From positions 1 through 45,432 of the forward strand of contig JAFAIO010000503.1 in the NCBI GenBank assembly GCA_019236675.1: a stretch of 45,432 nt of DNA, in the 5' to 3' direction. The notes beneath the pieces are model-generated. The model ran no database searches, was not told where the DNA came from, and saw only the letters and a list, made by a program, of their open reading frames with translations. A program made the translations under genes and the position numbers. This DNA is from Verrucomicrobiota bacterium (GTDB lineage: Bacteria > Verrucomicrobiota > Verrucomicrobiia > Chthoniobacterales > JAFAMB01). Below are positions 39,029 through 45,432 of the stretch, piece after piece; position 1 is the stretch's first letter; every line of letters starts with the position of its first letter.

Positions 39029-39580
39029 ATGGCGGGAGATCAGCCGTCACCTTTCCAAGGATCCTCGTTCGGATTGTATCCCGAGGAAGCTTCAACCATT
39101 CAGGCGATCCAATTCAATTACGATTACAATTTTGCGGAACCCCCTTATCCGAAAATAAGCTGGACCCTTTTGGATCTGGTTTCTCATGCCCGGTTCCCGA
39201 TGTGCCGGACTGATCTGTGCGACAAATGGAACTACGGAGAAATCACGGCAGAAAATTTTCCGTTAGTAGTCGATCCGGCTCGCGTGTCTGAACCGGGGAT
39301 TTTGAGTGCCCGGACGGTGGCAAAGGTGATCAGTTATTGTCTGCTGATCGCTGAGTCGACCGCCGAGTCGTTACCGGCGCTGTCAGGGAAGAAGGATTTC
39401 TTCGCCGATAACATTCTTGAAGCAATCGTCGAGCATCGTCGCGACTTCGGATCCAGTCTCGGCGAGAATTCTCCTTGGGCTCATTTTCTCATTTCAGCAC
39501 GCCATCCAATCATTCGCTGGGCCGTCAACAACGCGTTAATGAATCGCTGGGGAACAAAGGAATATCCGCCGGCTGCGTGA
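39029..39580 (+). CDS. NRWG-motif hypothetical protein, paralogue 2
   Basis: 183 residues, soluble, unknown function. The N-terminus is unrelated to paralogue 1. The C-terminal half has AKVISYCLLIAES (98-110) and RHPIIRWAVNNALMNRWG (158-175), matching RHDAIREAVTSAVANRWG of the protein at 37586-38023. It lies downstream of the Rep gene on the same strand, with a GTAATCAGT palindrome between them. ATG 39029 is the first start after the upstream stop and gives a sensible protein. Confidence 0.65.
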   Translation: MAGDQPSPFQGSSFGLYPEEASTIQAIQFNYDYNFAEPPYPKISWTLLDLVSHARFPMCRTDLCDKWNYGEITAENFPLVVDPARVSEPGILSARTVAKVISYCLLIAESTAESLPALSGKKDFFADNILEAIVEHRRDFGSSLGENSPWAHFLISARHPIIRWAVNNALMNRWGTKEYPPAA

Positions 39581-39587
39581 GCGGCCT

Positions 39588-39799
39588 TCGCGTTTGGCGA
39601 TCTTCGGAAAACCAGCACCGCGTAGCCTAAAGAAGATTTTCTGCGACAGTGTTTTTCGGCTCTAGCGCATGGTAAATCCCAAAAGCCAGTATTGGCCAGG
39701 GTGCTTTTGCGCAGCAAGATGCGAGGCGCACGGTTCCCGAATAGAACGCCAAACGCCAAACGCCGAACGCTCAGCGGCCGAACGCCGAACGCCAAACGG
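39588..39799. repeat. AACGCCAAACGCC word array with weak partner arm
   Basis: Bases 39745-39799 repeat AACGCC(A/G)AACGCC words with a central CAGCGGCCG. A short complementary stretch TTCGCGTTTGGCGATCTTCG begins at about 39588. The 1.1 kb from 39581 to 40712 has no gene I can support, and its open frames look like translated repeats. Confidence 0.6.
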
Positions 39800-40146
39800 A
39801 TAGACGGAACTAGAGGTTTGGCGCCCTACCTCTTCCTGGGACCGAAGTGGGCATCACGTAACGAACACGCGGTTGGTTTGGAGGTCTGCCTTTTCGCAAC
39901 TTCCCAACGGATTCGTCGAGCGATGGCTGCGCCGCCCCCCGCAGGCCTTTGGAACCGCCCCTGCTCAAGCTGGACTGCCGAAAGATCGATCGCCCGGTCC
40001 CTACTGAGTTCGAGCTGCCTAGTAAACTTTTCGCCTGTAGTCGTACTGATGCATCCAACCGGCTGAAGGATCGTAACCATGCGCCTCTTACCAGGTTCAA
40101 GACCCGCGAGCTGTCGATCCAAGTATTGGCTGTGTAAGATGGCTCT

Positions 40147-40290
40147 GTGCTCGTGCTCGGGCAAGAAGACCAGGTTCTTGAAGTCGTTCGGGTCTAACGT
40201 TTATCGATGATGAACCTCTCGCCTCATGGGAGAGCCTGGACCGGTTCATCATCGACTTCATTTAGAGCTCGAGCACGACCGAGCGCTCGT
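40147..40290. repeat. CGAGCACGAGG-type palindrome, copy 3, with inner hairpin
   Basis: The left arm TGCTCGTGCTCGGG pairs with CTCGAGCACGACCGAGCGCT on the right. Inside, TCGATGATGAACC (40204-40216) is perfectly complementary to GGTTCATCATCGA (40243-40255), enclosing a small CTCTC/GAGAG stem. It lies in the gene-free stretch before the hypothetical at 40713. Confidence 0.7.
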
Positions 40291-40405
40291 TCTCCCGACT
40301 TTGCAAGCCAAGGGAGCTAACAACCTATAGATCAAAAGCTTCGTCGGGCGGGCTGTCCTTTAAAAGATTCTGACGTCGTTGACGCGTGTGATCGCCCAGG
40401 GCCTG

Positions 40406-40593
40406 GAGGGGAGCCGCTTTGGCGGGTATCTGGCTGCCCTCGCGAGTTTCGTCTCATCGTTAGTGTAGCCGAAGCGTGCGGCAACAGGCGGCTCCCGCGA
40501 ACGTCCCAGCGTGCTGCAGCAATTTCTGGACGGATGGAGCGCTGGAACAAAATACGCGAGGTCGTGAGATAACACGGCAAAGCGGCTCCCCTC
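40406..40593. repeat. GAGGGGAGCCGCTTTG palindromic element
   Basis: GAGGGGAGCCGCTTTG (40406-40421) and CAAAGCGGCTCCCCTC (40578-40593) are exact complements. Pairing continues imperfectly inward: TATCTGGCTGCCCTCGCG on the left resembles the complement of CGCGAGGTCGTGAGATA on the right. No gene lies inside. Confidence 0.75.
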
Positions 40594-40712
40594 TAGGCGC
40601 TGGGAACAAGCACGCCATTTCAACGTGTGGAGGGCTGCGCTGGCTCCGGAATTCCATAGACGGAGGATTTTAGAGGCATTGCAAACGCATTATATTATTG
40701 TTATAGGCAGGC

Positions 40713-41054
40713 ATGGCTTTCTCCTCCTTCGTTTCCCGGCCCGAGGATCAAACCTACGTCGTCCATCCCGGTAGTTCGCCTGGGACATGTTGCACCTTCG
40801 AACTCGCGTCTCCGGCTAGAAGCAAAACGATCCCATACGCTTACCTGCAAATGATCGATACGTTGGACGAGCATCACATTCTGCTTCGATATGCATTCGC
40901 CGATGTCGAGCTCGTTACCAGCCGTACATTTGCGGGTAAGCGCCAGTTTCTGGACGATTTAGCCAATTTTCGAGTAGCAATCATTCGCGAGACGAACCAC
41001 ATGAAAGTCCGGATCTCGCTGGAGTCGCCCACGGAGAAACCGGAGAGCTTCTGA
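40713..41054 (+). CDS. Small hypothetical protein
   Basis: 113 residues, soluble, unknown. It has a readable composition with paired beta-like segments (TCCTFELASPARSKTIPYAY; HHILLRYAFADVELVTSRTF) and an acidic-basic helix (GKRQFLDDLANFRVAIIRET). There are no cofactor motifs. The AT-rich TATATTATTGTTATAG 12 bases upstream of the ATG could contain its -10 element. It ends directly at a TAGCAAA palindrome, consistent with a real gene end. Confidence 0.6.
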   Translation: MAFSSFVSRPEDQTYVVHPGSSPGTCCTFELASPARSKTIPYAYLQMIDTLDEHHILLRYAFADVELVTSRTFAGKRQFLDDLANFRVAIIRETNHMKVRISLESPTEKPESF

Positions 41055-41123
41055 GATAGCAAATAGCAAATTCGCGAGAGGAGACTCTCTCATTTGCCAT
41101 CTTCCTATTTGCTATTTGCTATC
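41055..41123. repeat. TAGCAAATAGCAAAT palindrome
   Basis: GATAGCAAATAGCAAATT on the left and TATTTGCTATTTGCTATC on the right are complementary, with GAGAGGAGACTCTC forming a hairpin at the centre. It starts at the first base after the upstream stop codon. One arm-like relative without a partner is at 37546-37577. Confidence 0.85.
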
Positions 41124-41242
41124 CTGGATCGCCGTGACAGCGGTCTAGGACCGTTCCCGGCGTTGACGGCAATCCCGGCGCTTTTCGGCTTGCCAGACGT
41201 AGCCTCCGGGAGTTTAAGACGCCCGGGCGAAGTCTGGCGTTT

Positions 41243-42454
41243 CTACTGCTGGCTGGTTTGGAATTTGCCGAGTTCAGGCTGGATCCACGAGAGCACCTCG
41301 CCGACCAGAAAAAGCGATCCGGTAACCAAGATCGGCTCTGCCAGCTGGTTGGCCGCTTCCACTGCTTCCTGCACACCGGGAAACACGACGCCCGAAATTC
41401 CGTTTGGCAACCGGATACTGGCCGGGTTTTCGCCACGCGGGTTTTTGACCGGGACGAGAAAAAAACGGGTAGCGATCGGCGCCAGCGCCGACAGCATCTT
41501 ATCGAGGTCCTTGTCGCGTAAGCCACCAAACACAATCGTGGGAGAGGCGCCCGGATAGAATTCTCTCCAAGTTTGGACCAGGCCCTGGCTGGCGGCGAAG
41601 TTATGAGCGCCGTCGATTGTGAGCCGATCGCCGAGGATCTGAAAACGGCCGGGCCAGAACACAGATTTGAGGCCGGCCTTCAACGCGTCGGACGAGACGC
41701 CTAGCTTGGTGACCGCGAGCGCATCTCGGGCGAGGGCTGCGTTCAGTCGTTGATGTGAGCCGGGCAAACCAACTTGCAGATCGATAACCGGATCTGTGGT
41801 GTAAGTCACTGGTGAGTTTTGAGATGCTGCTACCTCGTCGATCACCTCTCGGACGTCCGCGCTCTGAGCAATCGACACCACAGGTACGCCCGGTTTGATG
41901 ATGCCCGCCTTTTCCCGCGCGATTTTAGCCCTCGAATCGCCTAAGATTTTCTGGTGGTCCAAGTCGATCGAAGTGAGGACCGACACTAGTGGTGTGATCA
42001 GATTGGTGGCGTCCAACCTCCCACCTAGTCCGGTTTCCATAATCGCGAGGTCGACCCGCTGAGATAGGAAATGCACAAAGCCCAGTGCCGTTGTGATCTC
42101 AAAGAAAGTAGGTGTGCAACCGGACCTGGCAATTGTGTCTCGAATCACTCGCAGTCCAGCCAGTACCTCATCATCGGTAATCGGCCGTCCCGAAACCTGG
42201 ATACGCTCGTTGAATCGGACCAAATGAGGGGAGGTGTAGAGCCCGGTTCGCAACCCGGCAGCACGTCCTACCGAATCCAGCATGGCGGAGACGGAGCCTT
42301 TTCCGTTGGTGCCGGCAACGTGGATACAAGCGAGCTGCCGATGCGGGTTGCCTAAGGCATCCAAGAGGAGGCGAACGTTGTCGAGACCGAGTTTAATCCC
42401 GGTAGCCTGGGTGCTGTAGAGCCAGCGAATGGCTTCTGTATACGACTCTTGCAC
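41243..42454 (-). CDS. folC: Folylpolyglutamate/dihydrofolate synthase FolC
   Basis: 403 residues from GTG 42454. It adds dihydropteroate/glutamate in folate synthesis. Motifs: P-loop CIHVAGTNGKGSVSAML, TSPHLVRFNERIQV, DLAIMETGLGGRLDATN, SIDLDHQKILGD, REKAGIIKPGVPVV and DGAHN near residue 300. The frame is open further upstream into accD, but GTG 42454 is 12 bases after the accD stop and gives the normal FolC N-terminus (YTEAIRWLYSTQATGIKLGL). It is last in the CAAX protease-comF-accD-folC run; the accD-folC pairing is common in bacteria. Confidence 0.92.
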   Translation of the reverse strand: MQESYTEAIRWLYSTQATGIKLGLDNVRLLLDALGNPHRQLACIHVAGTNGKGSVSAMLDSVGRAAGLRTGLYTSPHLVRFNERIQVSGRPITDDEVLAGLRVIRDTIARSGCTPTFFEITTALGFVHFLSQRVDLAIMETGLGGRLDATNLITPLVSVLTSIDLDHQKILGDSRAKIAREKAGIIKPGVPVVSIAQSADVREVIDEVAASQNSPVTYTTDPVIDLQVGLPGSHQRLNAALARDALAVTKLGVSSDALKAGLKSVFWPGRFQILGDRLTIDGAHNFAASQGLVQTWREFYPGASPTIVFGGLRDKDLDKMLSALAPIATRFFLVPVKNPRGENPASIRLPNGISGVVFPGVQEAVEAANQLAEPILVTGSLFLVGEVLSWIQPELGKFQTSQQ

Positions 42455-42465
42455 AGCAGTTCGTC

Positions 42466-43308
42466 TCAGCGAGATGAGAGGTGACTTACGAGTCGAGTGA
42501 GAGTTGTTCGGAGGTCGGGCCGCCGAACGATGATGTCGATGAAGCCGTGGCGTTGTAGAAATTCTGCAGTCTGGAACCCAGGCGGCAGATCTTGATGAGT
42601 CGTTTCCCGAATAACCCGTGGTCCGGCAAAACCAATCATGCATTTTGGCTCCGCCAAGATGATGTCCCCAAGGGAGGCGAAGCTAGCCATGACTCCCGCG
42701 GTTGTTGGGTTCGTCAGAACCACGAAATAGGGAAGACGGAGCTGGGCATGCCGCGCCAGGGCAGCGCTGGTCTTGGCCATCTGCATCAAACTTAGCATCC
42801 CTTCATAAACACGCGCACCCCCGGATGCCGTAACCACAATAATCGGCCTGCCCGCTTTGGTACCTCGTTCCACCAAACGCGTGATTTTCTCGCCCACCGC
42901 TGAGCCCATGGTCGCTGCTAAGAAATTGAAATCCATCACCGCCAATCCGATATCATGCCCGCCTAGACGGCCGAACCCCGTAACGACTGCATCCTTTAGG
43001 CCGGTTTTTTCGCGATAACTCTCCAGCCGCTCAGAATAGCTGGCTACTCCCGTGAACTTAAGGACGTCAACGGAAAGCAGGTTCTGGTCAAATTCTTCAA
43101 ATGTCGCTTCATCGATCAGGTTGTTGATCCTTTCCCGGGCGGAGAAAGTAAAATGATAGTCGCACTTGGGGCAGACCTTAAGATTCTGCGATAACTCCAG
43201 GTTGTGGATAACTTCACCGCACTCGGGGCATTTTTGCCAAAGACCTTCCGGCATTTCGCGCTTTCGATTGGTTCCTTGCTTGAGAGTCGGTTTCTGAAAG
43301 ATCGGCAT
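42466..43308 (-). CDS. accD: Acetyl-CoA carboxylase carboxyltransferase beta subunit AccD
   Basis: 280 residues from ATG 43308 (MPIFQKP). The N-terminal zinc ribbon has CPECGEVIHN and CPKCDYHFTF, then the crotonase-like carboxyltransferase core with DFNFLAATMGSAVGEKITRL, IVVTASGGARVYEGMLSLMQ MAK, LTNPTTAGVMASFASLGDII and AEPKCMIGFAGPRVI. With AccA it transfers CO2 from biotin to acetyl-CoA in fatty-acid synthesis; accA is not in the window. It begins four bases after the comF stop. Confidence 0.96.
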   Translation of the reverse strand: MPIFQKPTLKQGTNRKREMPEGLWQKCPECGEVIHNLELSQNLKVCPKCDYHFTFSARERINNLIDEATFEEFDQNLLSVDVLKFTGVASYSERLESYREKTGLKDAVVTGFGRLGGHDIGLAVMDFNFLAATMGSAVGEKITRLVERGTKAGRPIIVVTASGGARVYEGMLSLMQMAKTSAALARHAQLRLPYFVVLTNPTTAGVMASFASLGDIILAEPKCMIGFAGPRVIRETTHQDLPPGFQTAEFLQRHGFIDIIVRRPDLRTTLTRLVSHLSSR

Positions 43309-43312
43309 ACTT

Positions 43313-44035
43313 CTATCTACGGGCAACGGTGACGGCACGGACGGATTGAGCGCCGTGACTTTTCAAGACTCGGGCACATTCGTCCAACGTCGAACCAGTG
43401 GTTAAAACATCGTCTACCAGGAGCAGCCGTTTGCCAAGCACGCTGCTACCTTTGCGCAACTCGAACGCATTCTGCAAGTTTTGGAGGCGTTCTTTCCGGG
43501 AGAAACGCGTCTGCGATTCAGTATAGCGTGACCGGAGAAGGCAGCGCCACACGGGTTCCCGCCTCCGTTTACCCAGTATTTCGACTAGGCCAGCGATCTG
43601 GTCGTAGCCGCGTTCCCGGATCCTGGTGGGATGCAGCGGAACCGGAACCAGCCCATCAAAAGGCTCCTGGCTGACCCGGGGATCACGGAGTGCTTCCTCC
43701 AACCAATTCGCCAAGAGGTTTCGCAGATGAAATTCGCCTGAGTATTTAAACCGGTGAATCAAATCCCGCACGATACCGGTCGCCTGATAACGGGTCGCAA
43801 CGCAATCGAACGCGGGAGGATAATCCTCGCAATCCGGACAGGAGAAAGGCGCACCGAACTCGCCGGTGTAGGGCCGGGAGCAAATCTGGCAAAAGGGAGC
43901 CTTGATCCTTACCGCGGATTCCAGACAATCCCGGCAAAGCCAGCCGTGCTCTAAACTCGTGCGGCAGGAAATGCAAAACGGTGGATAGCACAGGTTAACC
44001 ACTGTTTGATAAAGTGTGTTGAGAACCGGCTGCAC
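43313..44035 (-). CDS. comF: ComF-family phosphoribosyltransferase-like protein
   Basis: 240 residues from GTG 44035, though the start is uncertain (GTG 44002 and longer frames are also open). The N-terminal zinc finger has CISCRTSLEHGWLCRDC and CQICSRPYTGEFGAPFSCPDC. A type I phosphoribosyltransferase fold follows with VPVPLHPTRIRERGYDQ and the PRPP loop LLLVDDVLTTGSTLDECA. ComF/GntX proteins are linked to DNA uptake and carbon metabolism. The gene overlaps the upstream CAAX protease end, indicating translational coupling. Confidence 0.88.
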   Translation of the reverse strand: MQPVLNTLYQTVVNLCYPPFCISCRTSLEHGWLCRDCLESAVRIKAPFCQICSRPYTGEFGAPFSCPDCEDYPPAFDCVATRYQATGIVRDLIHRFKYSGEFHLRNLLANWLEEALRDPRVSQEPFDGLVPVPLHPTRIRERGYDQIAGLVEILGKRRREPVWRCLLRSRYTESQTRFSRKERLQNLQNAFELRKGSSVLGKRLLLVDDVLTTGSTLDECARVLKSHGAQSVRAVTVARR

Positions 44036-44906
44036 GAGGGAATAGTAACCAAACCAGCAACCAGAGCAAAAGGAGGATCGCGATCGCGCCAAAACCGGTC
44101 GTCAGGTCGGGTCCGAACCAGGGGGGAAAATCCGCCAAGTGCCGAGTGAGTTTATTGAAGCTCATCTTGGCGAAAACCACCCCGGAGTGTACCCCGATGG
44201 GCAGCCAGAGAGCTCCCGTTTTAACGGTGGCGTGAGCTAGCACCAGCCCGAGGACAAAAATCGTCAGGAATCCACCGATTAGGTCGAGCGGTTCTGTCAA
44301 ATGCTGGATCGCTTGGAGGAGAAGATCGAATCCCGAATGCCAGGTGATAGGTTCGGCGCCCGTCGATCCTGGCCTTAAGGGGTGGATGATCGAGAAGATG
44401 GCAGAGACGAAGATGGCTGCCAGCCAAGTGGGAGTGTTTTGGCGAAACAAGCCAAAGATAACGCCCCGAAACAATAATTCCTCTATCACGGCGACGCTGA
44501 GCGATGTGAGCAGGAGGTTGGGGACCAGATTCCAGGGAGGCCGTAGTTTAAATTCGGCTAGCCCGATCTTCATGGCGAACCATCCCCAGAGAGCGATGAC
44601 GACCCCTGCTGCCAGAAATCCCGCCGGCAATTGCCAGCTTCTGGACCAGGCCCAGCTTATCTTCAGCTCGTGGAACCGGCGTACCCCAATCCATTGAACC
44701 ACGGGGAAAGCCAGAAGAGCTGCGGCTAGTAAGATGGCGCGGGCAAAGAAGCGAGAAAAGTCGGTGTCTTTGAGAAAACCTAACCGGGGCAAGTCGGACA
44801 ATGGCTGACTGCACCAGAAAAGTACCGGCGCCAGGGCAGCACCCAGGATCAAGGTGCCGAGGAGAAAAACCAAAATCTTCCTTCCGGTAGCCAAGGGAAC
44901 GAGCAA
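43995..44906 (-). CDS. CAAX/CPBP family intramembrane metalloprotease
   Basis: 303 residues with about eight membrane helices. The CPBP signature is VIEELLFRGVIFGLFRQ (Glu-Glu and Arg), followed by FSIIHP with the metal His and a late GVHSGVVFAK. Members cleave prenylated or bacteriocin-type substrates or act in immunity, and the target here is unknown. It is the first gene of the operon, diverging from the small gene at 44949 across a 42-base spacer that must hold both promoters. Confidence 0.88.
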   Translation of the reverse strand: MLVPLATGRKILVFLLGTLILGAALAPVLFWCSQPLSDLPRLGFLKDTDFSRFFARAILLAAALLAFPVVQWIGVRRFHELKISWAWSRSWQLPAGFLAAGVVIALWGWFAMKIGLAEFKLRPPWNLVPNLLLTSLSVAVIEELLFRGVIFGLFRQNTPTWLAAIFVSAIFSIIHPLRPGSTGAEPITWHSGFDLLLQAIQHLTEPLDLIGGFLTIFVLGLVLAHATVKTGALWLPIGVHSGVVFAKMSFNKLTRHLADFPPWFGPDLTTGFGAIAILLLLWLLVWLLFPRAAGSQHTLSNSG

Positions 44907-44948
44907 ATAGCGTGGACTGCCCAGTCGCGCAAACTAAAGTTGTAACGA

Positions 44949-45209
44949 ATGCACAACCGCCATGCCTGGGTAGAAAGGAACGACGACGGGACTAAGCGTG
45001 AAGTCCGGGTGGTCAAATCTGGAGGAACCTGGCGCTTTCAAGCCAAGGGCTCGGAGGATGAGACTTGGACCTACTACGATGAACCTCCTCTTCCTGATTT
45101 GGAGCAGTTTCACGCGGTTCTCCAGAGAAAGTATCAGCGACGCCGTGCTTCCCACGAGGATGTGCTTTGGGCCGAACGCGAGATAGTCCGTCTCAGGAAT
45201 CTAGGGTGA
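44949..45209 (+). CDS. Small conserved-looking hypothetical protein
   Basis: 86 residues, soluble, basic-acidic. It starts MHNRHAWVERNDDGTKREVR, with beta-strand-like REVRVVKSGGTWRFQAKGS and a C-terminal helix LEQFHAVLQRKYQRRRASHE. The composition and the regular strand-strand-helix pattern are those of a real small domain, but I know no function. It is divergent from the CAAX protease. The stop is followed by a repeat element at 45241. Confidence 0.6.
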   Translation: MHNRHAWVERNDDGTKREVRVVKSGGTWRFQAKGSEDETWTYYDEPPLPDLEQFHAVLQRKYQRRRASHEDVLWAEREIVRLRNLG

Positions 45210-45240
45210 AGGGTATCCGGCGCGCGATCGAAGCTGCTGG

Positions 45241-45342
45241 AATCGTCCTCGTCCTAGAAAATCTCTTCTTCCCAGCGTCAACGAACCAGGATCGACCGTT
45301 TTTCGCGCCTTTGTCTAGCACTAATCGAGGACGAGGACGACG
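45241..45342. repeat. TCGTCCTCG/CGAGGACGA palindrome, copy 4
   Basis: AATCGTCCTCGTCCTAG (from 45240) against CTAATCGAGGACGAGGACGA (to 45340) around about 65 bases. It is followed by CGGGATCTCGAGG. No gene is visible from here to the window end. Confidence 0.75.
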
Positions 45343-45432
45343 GGATCTCGAGGGAGCGCGACAAATCTTGGTGGCCTTTGAGGCCTTGTTGTGAACTATC
45401 TTCCCGTGTGACACCGGACCTTAAGCAAGCAG

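Noticed and set aside
39692-40066. 124-codon frame in the spacer after the second NRWG gene
   Set aside because: Begins inside the AACGCC word array, has low-complexity Arg/Ser composition and no domain pattern.
42455-42643. N-terminal extension of folC into accD
   Set aside because: Would overlap accD by about 180 bases and encode non-conserved sequence; GTG 42454 gives a family-like start.

Overview
The window looks like a chromosomal segment of a soil or freshwater Verrucomicrobiota bacterium, most likely near Chthoniobacterales/Spartobacteria. This is inferred from the gene types (DUF2339 protein, PEGA kinase, HTH-fused citrate synthase, accD-folC-comF cluster) and from intergenic space crowded with palindromic repeats. 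No rRNA or taxonomic marker confirms it. Housekeeping genes (fabD, nadC, accD, folC, a tRNA-Ser) run through the window, so this is not a free plasmid.

Layout. 1-9.0 kb: MntR-type metal regulator, a small lipoprotein, a large Ser/Thr kinase with a second degenerate kinase-like domain and four PEGA repeats, a nucleotidyltransferase with an overlapping small partner, a secreted protein and a DUF2339 membrane protein. 9.2-12.2 kb: fabD, tRNA-Ser(TGA), an orphan histidine-kinase-like ATPase and nadC. 12.4-22.7 kb: a tightly packed, co-directional type IV secretion (T4SS) cluster in a trb-like order: two VirB2 pilins, VirB3, VirB4, lipoprotein, VirB5/TrbJ, VirB6/TrbL, VirB8/TrbF, VirB9/TrbG, VirB10/TrbI, lipoprotein. 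It is followed on the same strand by a single-module ClpB-like AAA+ ATPase and an 1101-residue pentapeptide-repeat membrane protein. 27.5-31.2 kb: AI-2E/PerM-type transporter, a frameshifted homocitrate-synthase-like gene, and a divergent HTH-citrate synthase. 31.5-35.3 kb: a motility-like set (DUF4388 plus FGE-fold protein, MglA GTPase, pseudopilin, PilT-like ATPase). 35.4-39.6 kb: a VirD4/TraG coupling protein, two paralogous small proteins ending in an NRWG motif, and between them a Rep_3-type plasmid replication initiator. 40.7-45.2 kb: small hypotheticals and a CAAX protease-comF-accD-folC operon.

The T4SS core, coupling protein and Rep protein suggest the remains, or a domesticated form, of a conjugative element. 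No relaxase, integrase or VirB11 is visible here, and core genes and a motility-like set separate the machine from its coupling protein.

The other main feature is the spacer DNA. Nearly every gene junction without tight overlap holds a palindromic element built of short words on one arm and their complements on the other. At least ten different arm sequences occur, and three kinds recur in the window (two copies of the GGCGAAA type, three of the GTAATCA type, four of the CGAGGACGAGG type). They abut or include stop codons, starts and the end of the tRNA, which suggests roles as bidirectional terminators or REP/MITE-like mobile palindromes.
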